Below, piece by piece: positions 1-8,735 of a stretch of 64,000 nucleotides of DNA (position 1 is its first letter; every line of letters starts with the position of its first letter). The notes under the pieces are model-generated. The model saw only the letters and a list, made by a program, of their open reading frames with translations, had not been told where the DNA came from and searched no databases. The stretch comes from Henricia sp. BOLD:AAB3569 (Eukaryota > Echinodermata > Asteroidea > Spinulosida > Echinasteridae), in the NCBI GenBank assembly GCA_037783545.1, contig JBBELK010000326.1, positions 248,001 through 312,000 of the forward strand, read 5' to 3'. The position numbers and the translations under genes were made by a program.

Positions 1-361
1 TCGCCGGGAAATGGCCGAGAAATTTCAGAGTTTAGGGAAAACTGGGCCCGGGCTTCCTGCCTGCTCTGCAGACCATGGCTGTCCGTGTACTCCTGATCAC
101 TCGTGCGCATGCTCAGTCTTGTTTGGGACGGGAATTTGGTCAAAGTGTGGTCCAAACGTCGGCAAATTTGGAAGTCAATACATTTTCCGACGAACTTCAA
201 ATTTTGCATGCTCCAAACAGTCTATATTCCGCACTTGTCCTGAAAAATTGACAGACTTTCGCCGGGAAATGCCAGAGAAATTTCAGAGTTTAGGGAAAAC
301 TGGGCTCGGGCTTCCTGCCTGCTCTGCAGACCGTGGCTGTCCGTGTACTCCTGATCACTCG

Positions 362-373
362 TGCGCATGCTCA
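362..373 (+). other. Near-invariant TGCGCATGCTCA motif (NRF-1-like), one per unit
   Basis: TGCGCATGCTCA matches the palindromic NRF-1 consensus YGCGCAYGCGCR at 11 of 12 positions; the mismatch is T for G at position 10. It lies in the least variable block of the unit. Exceptions seen by eye are few, for example GCGAATGC near 9,910, GTGTGCATGC near 11,457, and GCGTATGC near 12,490 and in a small subfamily at 21-28 kb. The resemblance is visible, but binding is not shown. If it bound, the window would hold about 245 clustered weak sites. It could equally be chance in a CpG-rich unit. Confidence 0.35.
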
Positions 374-374
374 G

Positions 375-391
375 TCTTGTTTGGGACGGGA
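375..391 (+). other. Degenerate CENP-B-box-like 17-mer, one per unit
   Basis: TCTTGTTTGGGACGGGA aligned to the mammalian CENP-B box YTTCGTTGGAARCGGGA matches 12 of 17 positions, including the whole 3' CGGGA. Of the nine positions usually considered essential (TTCG, A, CGGG) it keeps six and lacks the C of TTCG and the central A. Many units from about 15.9 kb rightward read ACCGGA or ACTGGA, which destroys the CGGG part. A second partial match at 257-273 in the same unit has a complete TTCG but no CGGG. No functional box is claimed. Confidence 0.25.
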
Positions 392-392
392 A

Positions 393-414
393 TTTGGTCA
401 AAGTGTGGTCCAAA
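393..414. repeat. Inverted repeat 1 (7-bp arms, 8-nt loop)
   Basis: TTTGGTC at 393-399 faces GTCCAAA at 408-414 with one mismatch, around the loop AAAGTGTG. The arrangement recurs in nearly every unit. Units reading GGTTAAAGTGTAGTCC (for example near 33,708 and 36,027) change one base in an arm and one in the loop. A short cruciform or a dimeric protein site is possible. It ends 5 bp before dyad 2, so the two form a compact structured segment. Confidence 0.6.
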
Positions 415-419
415 CGTCG

Positions 420-465
420 GCAAATTTGGAAGTCAAGAAATTTTCCGACGAACTTCAAATTTTGC
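420..465. repeat. Inverted repeat 2 (14-nt imperfect arms, 18-nt loop)
   Basis: GCAAATTTGGAAGT at 420-433 is nearly complementary to ACTTCAAATTTTGC at 452-465; the arms differ only by a one-base shift in the A/T run and an extra G. The loop contains GAAATTTTC, itself almost self-complementary. This is the strongest dyad in the unit and is present throughout the array. It holds several variable positions that define subfamilies: CAATACA, CAATAAATTG, AATGTTGC, AATTGTGC and the GAATTC variants. A hairpin at single-strand breaks, or a dimer-binding site, is possible. Confidence 0.7.
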
Positions 466-1253
466 ACGCTCCAAACAGTCTATATTCCGCACTTGTCCTG
501 AAAAATTGACAGACTTTCGCCGGGAAATGGCCGAGAAATTTCAGAGTTTAGGGAAAACTGGGCCCGGGCTTCCTGCCTGCTCTGCAGACCGTGGCTGTCC
601 GTGTACTCCTGATCACTCGTGCGCATGCTCAGTCTTGTTTGGGACGGGAATTTGGTCAAAGTGTGGTCCAAACGTCGGCAAATTTGGAAGTCAAGAAATT
701 TTCCGACGGACTTCAAATTTTGCATACTCCAAACAGTCTATATTCCGCACTTGTCCTGAAAAATTGACAGACTTTCGGCGGGAAATGGCCGAGAAATTTC
801 AGAGTTTAGGGAAAACTGGGGTCGGGCTTCTTGCCTGCTCTGCAGACCGTGGCTGTCCGTGTACTCCTGATCACTCGTGCGCATGCTCAGTCTTGTTTGG
901 GACGGGAATTTGGTCAAAGTGTGGTCCAAACGTCGGCAAATTTGGAAGTCAAGAAATTTTCCGACGAACTTCAAATTTTGCATGCTCCAAACAGTCTATA
1001 TTCCGCACTTGTCCTGAAAAAATGACAGACTTTCGCCGGGAAATGGCCGAGAAATTTCAGAGTTTGGGGAAAACTGGGCTCGGGCTTCCTGCCTGCTCTG
1101 CAGACCGTGGCTGTCCGTGTACTCCTGATCACTCGTGCGCATGCTCAGTCTTGTTTGGGACGGGAATTTGGTCAAAGTGTGGTCCAAACGTCGGCAAATT
1201 TGGAAGTCAATAAATTGTCCGACGAACTTCAAATTTTGCATGTTCCAAACAGT

Positions 1254-3575
1254 CTATATTCCGCACTTGTCCTGAAAAATTGACAGACTTTCGCCGGGAA
1301 ATGGCCGAGAAATTTCAGAGTTTAGGGAAAACTGGGCCCGGGCTTCCTGCCTGCTCTGCAGACCGTGGCTGTCCGTGTACTCCTGATCACTTGTGCGCAT
1401 GCTCAGTCTTGTTTGGGACGGGAATTTGGTCAAAGTGTGGTCCAAACGTCGGCAAATTTGGAAGTCAATACATTTTCCGACGAACTTCAAATTTTGCATG
1501 CTCCAAACAGTCTATATTCCGCACTTGTCCTGAAAAATTGACAGACTTTCGCCGGGAAATGCCAGAGAAATTTCAGAGTTTAGGGAAAACTGGGCTCGGG
1601 CTTCCTGCCTGCTCTGCAGACCGTGGCTGTCCGTGTACTCCTGATCACTCGTGCGCATGCTCAGTCTTGTTTGGGACGGGAATTTGGTCAAAGTGTGGTC
1701 CAAACGTCGGCAAATTTGGAAGTCAAGAAATTTTCCGACGAACTTCAAATTTTGCATGCTCCAAACAGTCTATATTCCGCACTTGTCCTGAAAAATTGAC
1801 AGACTTTCGGCGGGAAATGGCCGAGAAATTTCAGAGTTTAGGGAAAACTGGGGTCGGGCTTCTTGCCTGCTCTGCAGACCGTGGCTGTCCGTGTACTCCT
1901 GATCACTCGTGCGCATGCTCAGTCTTGTTTGGGACGGGAATTTGGTCAAAGTGTGGTCCAAACGTCGGCAAATTTGGAAGTCAAGAAATTTTCCGACGAA
2001 CTTCAAATTTTGCATGCTCTAAACAGTCTATATTCCGCACTTGTCCTGAAAAAATGACAGACTTTCGGCGGGAAATGGCCGAGAAATTTCAGAGTTTAGG
2101 GAAAACTGGGGTCGGGCTTCTTGCCTGCTCTGCAGACCGTGGCTGTCCGTGTACTCCTGATCACTCGTGCGCATGCTCAGTCTTGTTTGGGACGGGAATT
2201 TGGTCAAAGTGTGGTCCAAACGTCGGCAAATTTGGAAGTCAAGAAATTTTCCGACGAACTTCAAATTTTGCATGCTCCAAACAGTCTATATTCCGCACTT
2301 GTCCTGAAAAAATGACAGACTTTCGCCGGGAAATGGCCGAGAAATTTCAGAGTTTGGGGAAAACTGGGCTCGGGCTTCCTGCCTGCTCTGCAGACCGTGG
2401 CTGTCCGTGTACTCCTGATCACTCGTGCGCATGCTCAGTCTTGTTTGGGACGGGAATTTGGTCAAAGTGTGGTCCAAACGTCGGCAAATTTGGAAGTCAA
2501 TAAATTGTCCGACGAACTTCAAATTTTGCATGTTCCAAACAGTCTATATTCCGCACTTGTCCTGAAAAATTGACAGACTTTCGCCGGGAAATGGCCGAGA
2601 AATTTCAGAGTTTAGGGAAAACTGGGCCCGGGCTTCCTGCCTGCTCTGCAGACCGTGGCTGTCCGTGTACTCCTGATCACTTGTGCGCATGCTCAGTCTT
2701 GTTTGGGACGGGAATTTGGTCAAAGTGTGGTCCAAACGTCGGCAAATTTGGAAGTCAATACATTTTCCGACGAACTTCAAATTTTGCATGCTCCAAACAG
2801 TCTATATTCCGCACTTGTCCTGAAAAATTGACAGACTTTCGCAGGGAAATGCCAGAGAAATTTCAGAGTTTAGGGAAAACTGGGCTCGGGCTTCCTGCCT
2901 GCTCTGCAGACCGTGGCTGTCCGTGTACTCCTGATCACTCGTGCGCATGCTCAGTCTTGTTTGGGACGGGAATTTGGTCAAAGTGTGGTCCAAACGTCGG
3001 CAAATTTGGAAGTCAAGAAATTTTCCGACGAACTTCAAATTTTGCATGCTCCAAACAGTCTATATTCCGCACTTGTCCTGAAAAATTGACAGACTTTCGG
3101 CGGGAAATGGCCGAGAAATTTCAGAGTTTAGGGAAAACTGGGGTCGGGCTTCTTGCCTGCTCTGCAGACCGTGGCTGTCCGTGTACTCCTGATCACTCGT
3201 GCGCATGCTCAGTCTTGTTTGGGACGGGAATTTGGTCAAAGTGTGGTCCAAACGTCGGCAAATTTGGAAGTCAAGAAATTTTCCGACGAACTTCAAATTT
3301 TGCATGCTCTAAACAGTCTATATTCCGCACTTGTCCTGAAAAAATGACAGACTTTCGCCGGGAAATGGCCGAGAAATTTCAGAGTTTGGGGAAAACTGGG
3401 CTCGGGCTTCCTGCCTGCTCTGCAGACCGTGGCTGTCCGTGTACTCCTGATCACTCGTGCGCATGCTCAGTCTTGTTTGGGACGGGAATTTGGTCAAAGT
3501 GTGGTCCAAACGTCGGCAAATTTGGAAGTCAATAAATTGTCCGACGAACTTCAAATTTTGCATGTTCCAAACAGT
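1254..3575. repeat. Tandem higher-order repeat: 5-unit copy then 4-unit copy
   Basis: Block 1,254-2,543 (1,290 bp) is followed by 2,544-3,575 (1,032 bp) with the same unit order. Private variants prove the relationship: ATCACTTGTGCG at about 1,387 and again 1,290 bp later, and GCATGCTCTAAACAG near 2,012 and 3,302. The first copy has one more unit of the GGGGTCGGGCTTCTTG type (2,028-2,285) than the second. One unit was therefore gained in copy 1 or lost from copy 2 after duplication, as expected from unequal exchange in register. Confidence 0.9.
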
Positions 3576-3601
3576 CTATATTCCGCACTTGTCCTGAAAA
3601 A

Positions 3602-6600
3602 TTGACAGACTTTCGCCGGGAAATGGCCGAGAAATTTCAGAGTTTAGGGAAAACTGGGCCCGGGCTTCCTGCCTGCTCTGCAGACCATGGCTGTCCGTGT
3701 ACTCCTGATCACTCGTGCGCATGCTCAGTCTTGTTTGGGACGGGAATTTGGTCAAAGTGTGGTCCAAACGTCAGCAAATTTGGAAGTCAATACATTTTCC
3801 GACGAACTTCAAATTTTGCATGCTCCAAACAGTCTATATTCCGCACTTGTCCTGAAAAATTGACAGACTTTCGCCGGGAAATGCCAGAGAAATTTCAGAG
3901 TTTAGGGAAAACTGGGCTCGGGCTTCCTGCCTGCTCTGCAGACCGTGGCTGTCCGTGTACTCCTGATCACTCGTGCGCATGCTCAGTCTTGTTTGGGACG
4001 GGAATTTGGTCAAAGTGTGGTCCAAACGTCGGCAAATTTGGAAGTCAAGAAATTTTCCGACGAACTTCAAATTTTGCACGCTCCAAACAGTCTATATTCC
4101 GCACTTGTCCTGAAAAATTGACAGACTTTCGCCGGGAAATGGCCGAGAAATTTCAGAGTTTAGGGAAAACTGGGCCCGGGCTTCCTGCCTGCTCTGCAGT
4201 CCATGGCTGTCCGTGTACTCCTGATCACTCGTGCGCATGCTCAGTCTTGTTTGGGACGGGAATTTGGTCAAAGTGTGGTCCAAACGTCGGCAAATTTGGA
4301 AGTCAATACATTTTCCGACGAACTTCAAATTTTGCATGCTCCAAACAGTCTATATTCCGCACTTGTCCTGAAAAATTGACAGACTTTCGCCGGGAAATGC
4401 CAGAGAAATTTCAGAGTTTAGGGAAAACTGGGCTCGGGCTTCCTGCCTGCTCTGCAGACCGTGGCTGTCCGTGTACTCCTGATCACTCGTGCGCATGCTC
4501 AGTCTTGTTTGGGACGGGAATTTGGTCAAAGTGTGGTCCAAACGTCGGCAAATTTGGAAGTCAAGAAATTTTCCGACGGACTTCAAATTTTGCATACTCC
4601 AAACAGTCTATATTCCGCACTTGTCCTGAAAAATTGACAGACTTTCGGCGGGAAATGGCCGAGAAATTTCAGAGTTTAGGGAAAACTGGGGTCGGGCTTC
4701 TTGCCTGCTCTGCAGACCGTGGCTGTCCGTGTACTCCTGATCACTCGTGCGCATGCTCAGTCTTGTTTGGGACGGGAATTTGGTCAAAGTGTGGTCCAAA
4801 CGTCGGCAAATTTGGAAGTCAAGAAATTTTCCGACGAACTTCAAATTTTGCATGCTCCAAACAGTCTATATTCCGCACTTGTCCTGAAAAAATGACAGAC
4901 TTTCGCCGGGAAATGGCCGAGAAATTTCAGAGTTTGGGGAAAACTGGGCTCGGGCTTCCTGCCTGCTCTGCAGACCGTGGCTGTCCGTGTACTCCTGATC
5001 ACTCGTGCGCATGCTCAGTCTTGTTTGGGACGGGAATTTGGTCAAAGTGTGGTCCAAACGTCGGCAAATTTGGAAGTCAATACATTTTCCGACGAACTTC
5101 AAATTTTGCATGCTCCAAACAGTCTATATTCCGCACTTGTCCTGAAAAATTGACAGACTTTCGCCGGGAAATGCCAGAGAAATTTCAGAGTTTAGGGAAA
5201 ACTGGGCTCGGGCTTCCTGCCTGCTCTGCAGACCGTGGCTGTCCGTGTACTCCTGATCACTCGTGCGCATGCTCAGTCTTGTTTGGGACGGGAATTTGGT
5301 CAAAGTGTGGTCCAAACGTCGGCAAATTTGGAAGTCAAGAAATTTTCCGACGAACTTCAAATTTTGCACGCTCCAAACAGTCTATATTCCGCACTTGTCC
5401 TGAAAAATTGACAGACTTTCGCCGGGAAATGGCCGAGAAATTTCAGAGTTTAGGGAAAACTGGGCCCGGGCTTCCTGCCTGCTCTGCAGTCCATGGCTGT
5501 CCGTGTACTCCTGATCACTCGTGCGCATGCTCAGTCTTGTTTGGGACGGGAATTTGGTCAAAGTGTGGTCCAAACGTCGGCAAATTTGGAAGTCAATACA
5601 TTTTCCGACGAACTTCAAATTTTGCATGCTCCAAACAGTCTATATTCCGCACTTGTCCTGAAAAATTGACAGACTTTCGCCGGGAAATGCCAGAGAAATT
5701 TCAGAGTTTAGGGAAAACTGGGCTCGGGCTTCCTGCCTGCTCTGCAGACCGTGGCTGTCCGTGTACTCCTGATCACTCGTGCGCATGCTCAGTCTTGTTT
5801 GGGACGGGAATTTGGTCAAAGTGTGGTCCAAACGTCGGCAAATTTGGAAGTCAAGAAATTTTCCGACGGACTTCAAATTTTGCATACTCCAAACAGTCTA
5901 TATTCCGCACTTGTCCTGAAAAATTGACAGACTTTCGGCGGGAAATGGCCGAGAAATTTCAGAGTTTAGGGAAAACTGGGGTCGGGCTTCTTGCCTGCTC
6001 TGCAGACCGTGGCTGTCCGTGTACTCCTGATCACTCGTGCGCATGCTCAGTCTTGTTTGGGACGGGAATTTGGTCAAAGTGTGGTCCAAACGTCGGCAAA
6101 TTTGGAAGTCAAGAAATTTTCCGACGAACTTCAAATTTTGCATGCTCCAAACAGTCTATATTCCGCACTTGTCCTGAAAAAATGACAGACTTTCGCCGGG
6201 AAATGGCCGAGAAATTTCAGAGTTTGGGGAAAACTGGGCTCGGGCTTCCTGCCTGCTCTGCAGACCGTGGCTGTCCGTGTACTCCTGATCACTCGTGCGC
6301 ATGCTCAGTCTTGTTTGGGACGGGAATTTGGTCAAAGTGTGGTCCAAACGTCGGCAAATTTGGAAGTCAATACATTTTCCGACGAACTTCAAATTTTGCA
6401 TGCTCCAAACAGTCTATATTCCGCACTTGTCCTGAAAAATTGACAGACTTTCGCCGGGAAATGCCAGAGAAATTTCAGAGTTTAGGGAAAACTGGGCTCG
6501 GGCTTCCTGCCTGCTCTGCAGACCGTGGCTGTCCGTGTACTCCTGATCACTCGTGCGCATGCTCAGTCTTGTTTGGGACGGGAATTTGGTCAAAGTGTGG

Positions 6601-6889
6601 TCCAAACGTCGGCAAATTTGGAAGTCAAGAAATTTTCCGACGAACTTCAAATTTTGCATGCTCCAAACAGTCTATATTCCGCACTTGTCCTGAAAAAATG
6701 ACAGACTTTCGCCGGGAAATGGCCGAGAAATTTCAGAGTTTGGGGAAAACTGGGCTCGGGCTTCCTGCCTGCTCTGCAGACCGTGGTTGTCCGTGTACTC
6801 CTGATCACTCGTGCGCATGCTCAGTCTTGTTTGGGACGGGAATTTTGTCAAAGTGTGGTCCAAACGTCGGCAAATTTGGAAGTCAATAA
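3602..6889 (+). other. Long open frame across ~12.7 satellite units; probably not a gene
   Basis: This is the longest open frame in the window, 1,095 codons, starting at a TTG and ending at the TAA of a CAATAAATTG unit. The hypothetical product would be an 86-residue repeat with eight cysteines per repeat (segments such as GCPCTPDHSCACS and SKCGPNVGKF). It is open because 258 is divisible by 3 and the consensus has no stop in this frame. Against coding: comparable frames elsewhere are broken by TAA or TGA at several unrelated positions (CAATAAATT, GGTAAAAG, GTTAAG, TTTTGAAG), by a TAG at 29,986 and by 259-bp units. There is no signal peptide, splice or promoter evidence, and variants show no preference for third codon positions. 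I recognise no protein family. Confidence 0.8.
3834..6413. repeat. Near-perfect tandem duplication of a 1,290-bp (5-unit) block
   Basis: Copies are 3,834-5,123 and 5,124-6,413. Both carry the private variant CTGCAGTCCATGG (about 4,195 and 5,485) and the same series of five unit types. The fifth unit of each copy (4,866-5,123 and 6,156-6,413) is a hybrid: its front half matches the CAATAAATTG type (TTGGGG, CTCGGG, AAAAAATGAC) and its back half matches the CAATACATTTT type. The duplication is probably one of the most recent events in the left domain. The hybrid removes the TAA found in its parent, which is why the longest open frame lies here. Confidence 0.92.
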
Positions 6890-8735
6890 ATTGTCCGACG
6901 AACTTCAAATTGTGCATGTTCCAAACAGTCTATATTCCGCACTTGTCCTGAAAAATTGACAGACTTTCGCCCGGAAATGACCGAGAAATTTCAGAGTTTA
7001 GGGAAAACTGGGCCCGGGCTTCCTGCCTGCTCTGCAGACCGTGGCTGTCCGTGTACTCCTGATCACTCGTGCGCATGCTCAGTCTTGTTTGGGACGGGAA
7101 TTTGGTCAAAGTGTGGTCCAAACGTCGGCAAATTTGGAAGTCAAGAAATTTTCCGACGGACTTCAAATTGTGCATGCTCCAAACAGTCTATATTCCGCAC
7201 TTGTCCTGAAAAATTGACAGACTTTCGCCGGGAAATGCCAGAGAAATTTCAGAGTTTAGGGAAAACTGGGCTCGGGCTTCCTGCCTGCTCTGCAGACCGT
7301 GGCTGTCCGTGTACTCCTGATCACTCGTGCGCATGCTCAGTCTTGTTTGGGACGGGAATTTGGTCAAAGTGTGGTCCAAACGTCGGCAAATTTGGAAGTT
7401 AAGAAATTTTCCGACGGACTTCAAATTTTGCATACTCCAAACAGTCTATATTCCGCACTTGTCCTGAAAAATTGACAGACTTTCGGCGGGAAATGGCCGA
7501 GAAATTTCAGAGTTTAGGGAAAACTGGGGTCGGGCTTCTTGCCTGCTCTGCAGACCGTGGCTGTCCGTGTACTCCTGATCACTCGTGCGCATGCTCAGTC
7601 TTGTTTGGGACGGGAATTTGGTCAAAGTGTGGTCCAAACGTCGGCAAATTTGGAAGTCAAGAAATTTTCCGACGAACTTCAAATTTTGCATGCTCCAAAC
7701 AGTCTATATTCCGCACTTGTCCTGAAAAAATGACAGACTTTCGCCGGGAAATGGCCGAGAAATTTCAGAGTTTGGGGAAAACTGGGCTCGGGCTTCCTGC
7801 CTGCTCTGCAGACCGTGGCTGTCCGTGTACTCCTGATCACTCGTGCGCATGCTCAGTCTTGTTTGGGACGGGAATTTTGTCAAAGTGTGGTCCAAACGTC
7901 GGCAAATTTGGAAGTCAATAAATTGTCCGACGAACTTCAAATTTTGCATGTTCCAAACAGTCTATATTCCGCACTTGTCCTGAAAAATTGACAGACTTTC
8001 GCCCGGAAATGACCGAGAAATTTCAGAGTTTAGGGAAAACTGGGCCCGGGCTTCCTGCCTGCTCTGCAGACCGTGGCTGTCCGTGTACTCCTGATCACTC
8101 GTGCGCATGCTCAGTCTTGTTTGGGACGGGAATTTGGTCAAAGTGTGGTCCAAACGTCGGCAAATTTGGAAGTCAAGAAATTTTCCGACGGACTTCAAAT
8201 TGTGCATGCTCCAAACAGTCTATATTCCGCACTTGTCCTGAAAAATTGACAGACTTTCGCCGGGAAATGCCAGAGAAATTTCAGAGTTTAGGGAAAACTG
8301 GGCTCGGGCTTCCTGCCTGCTCTGCAGACCGTGGCTGTCCGTGTACTCCTGATCACTCGTGCGCATGCTCAGTCTTGTTTGGGACGGGAATTTGGTCAAA
8401 GTGTGGTCCAAACGTCGGCAAATTTGGAAGTTAAGAAATTTTCCGACGGACTTCAAATTTTGCATACTCCAAACAGTCTATATTCCGCACTTGTCCTGAA
8501 AAATTGACAGACTTTCGGCGGGAAATGGCCGAGAAATTTCAGAGTTTAGGGAAAACTGGGGTCGGGCTTCTTGCCTGCTCTGCAGACCGTGGCTGTCCGT
8601 GTACTCCTGATCACTCGTGCGCATGCTCAGTCTTGTTTGGGACGGGAATTTGGTCAAAGTGTGGTCCAAACGTCGGCAAATTTGGAAGTCAAGAAATTTT
8701 CCGACGAACTTCAAATTTTGCATGCTCCAAACAGT
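6672..8735. repeat. Tandem duplication of a 1,032-bp (4-unit) block
   Basis: Copies are 6,672-7,703 and 7,704-8,735. Shared private variants at exactly 1,032 bp spacing include GGAATTTTGTCAAAG (6,840 and 7,872), GCCCGGAAATGACC, and GGAAGTTAAG (7,395 and 8,427). The last creates a TAA in the otherwise open forward frame in both copies. A few differences remain (GTGGTTGTCC near 6,783 in copy 1 only), so the copies have diverged slightly. Confidence 0.9.

Larger units (their letters stand above)
222..479 (+). repeat. Reference satellite unit (first complete copy) with internal landmarks
   Basis: Landmarks in order: CTATATTC at 222; oligo-A junction CTGAAAAATTGAC around 239-251, the main site of length change (258 versus 259 bp); TTTCGCCGGGAAAT from 257; a single PstI-type CTGCAG at 324-329; TGATCA at 352-357; GCATGC at 365-370 with a second GCATGC about 99 bp later in most units (here mutated to GCACGC); CTTGTTTGGGACGGGA ending at 391; then two dyads at 393-414 and 420-465. 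GCATGCTC followed by AGTCT occurs twice per unit, the second time with CAAAC inserted, which hints at an old internal duplication. Substitutions cluster in the oligo-A junction, in the GGGCTCGGG stretch and between the dyad arms. The stretch from TGATCA to TTTGGGA is nearly invariant. Confidence 0.95.

Noticed and set aside
222..229. TATA-like CTATATTC as a promoter in each unit
   Set aside because: A short AT-rich match with no other promoter element; no transcript evidence can be seen from sequence.
290..297. TTTAGGG, the plant-type telomere unit
   Set aside because: It is a single copy per satellite unit, never in tandem, and often reads TTTGGGG or TTCAGGG; chance match.
222..467. Reverse-strand open frames of about 81 codons, one per unit
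   Set aside because: They are periodic with the repeat, each ends at the TAG opposite CTATATT, and there is no sign of coding beyond the unit consensus.
520..545. ATGGCCGAG resembling a tRNA A box (Leu/Ser type) and possible tRNA-derived element
   Set aside because: No B box of the GGTTCGANTCC type follows, no cloverleaf can be drawn, and no A-rich tail or target-site duplication is seen.
11..1213. Forward open frame of 400 codons, and similar long frames throughout
   Set aside because: All are readings of the satellite in the one stop-free frame. They begin and end wherever a unit variant adds a stop or a 259-bp unit shifts phase, and contain no recognisable domain.
1211..1216. AATAAA as a polyadenylation signal after an open frame
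   Set aside because: It arises from a one-base subtype difference (CAATAAATT versus CAATACATT) and is copied with the repeat; no gene precedes it.
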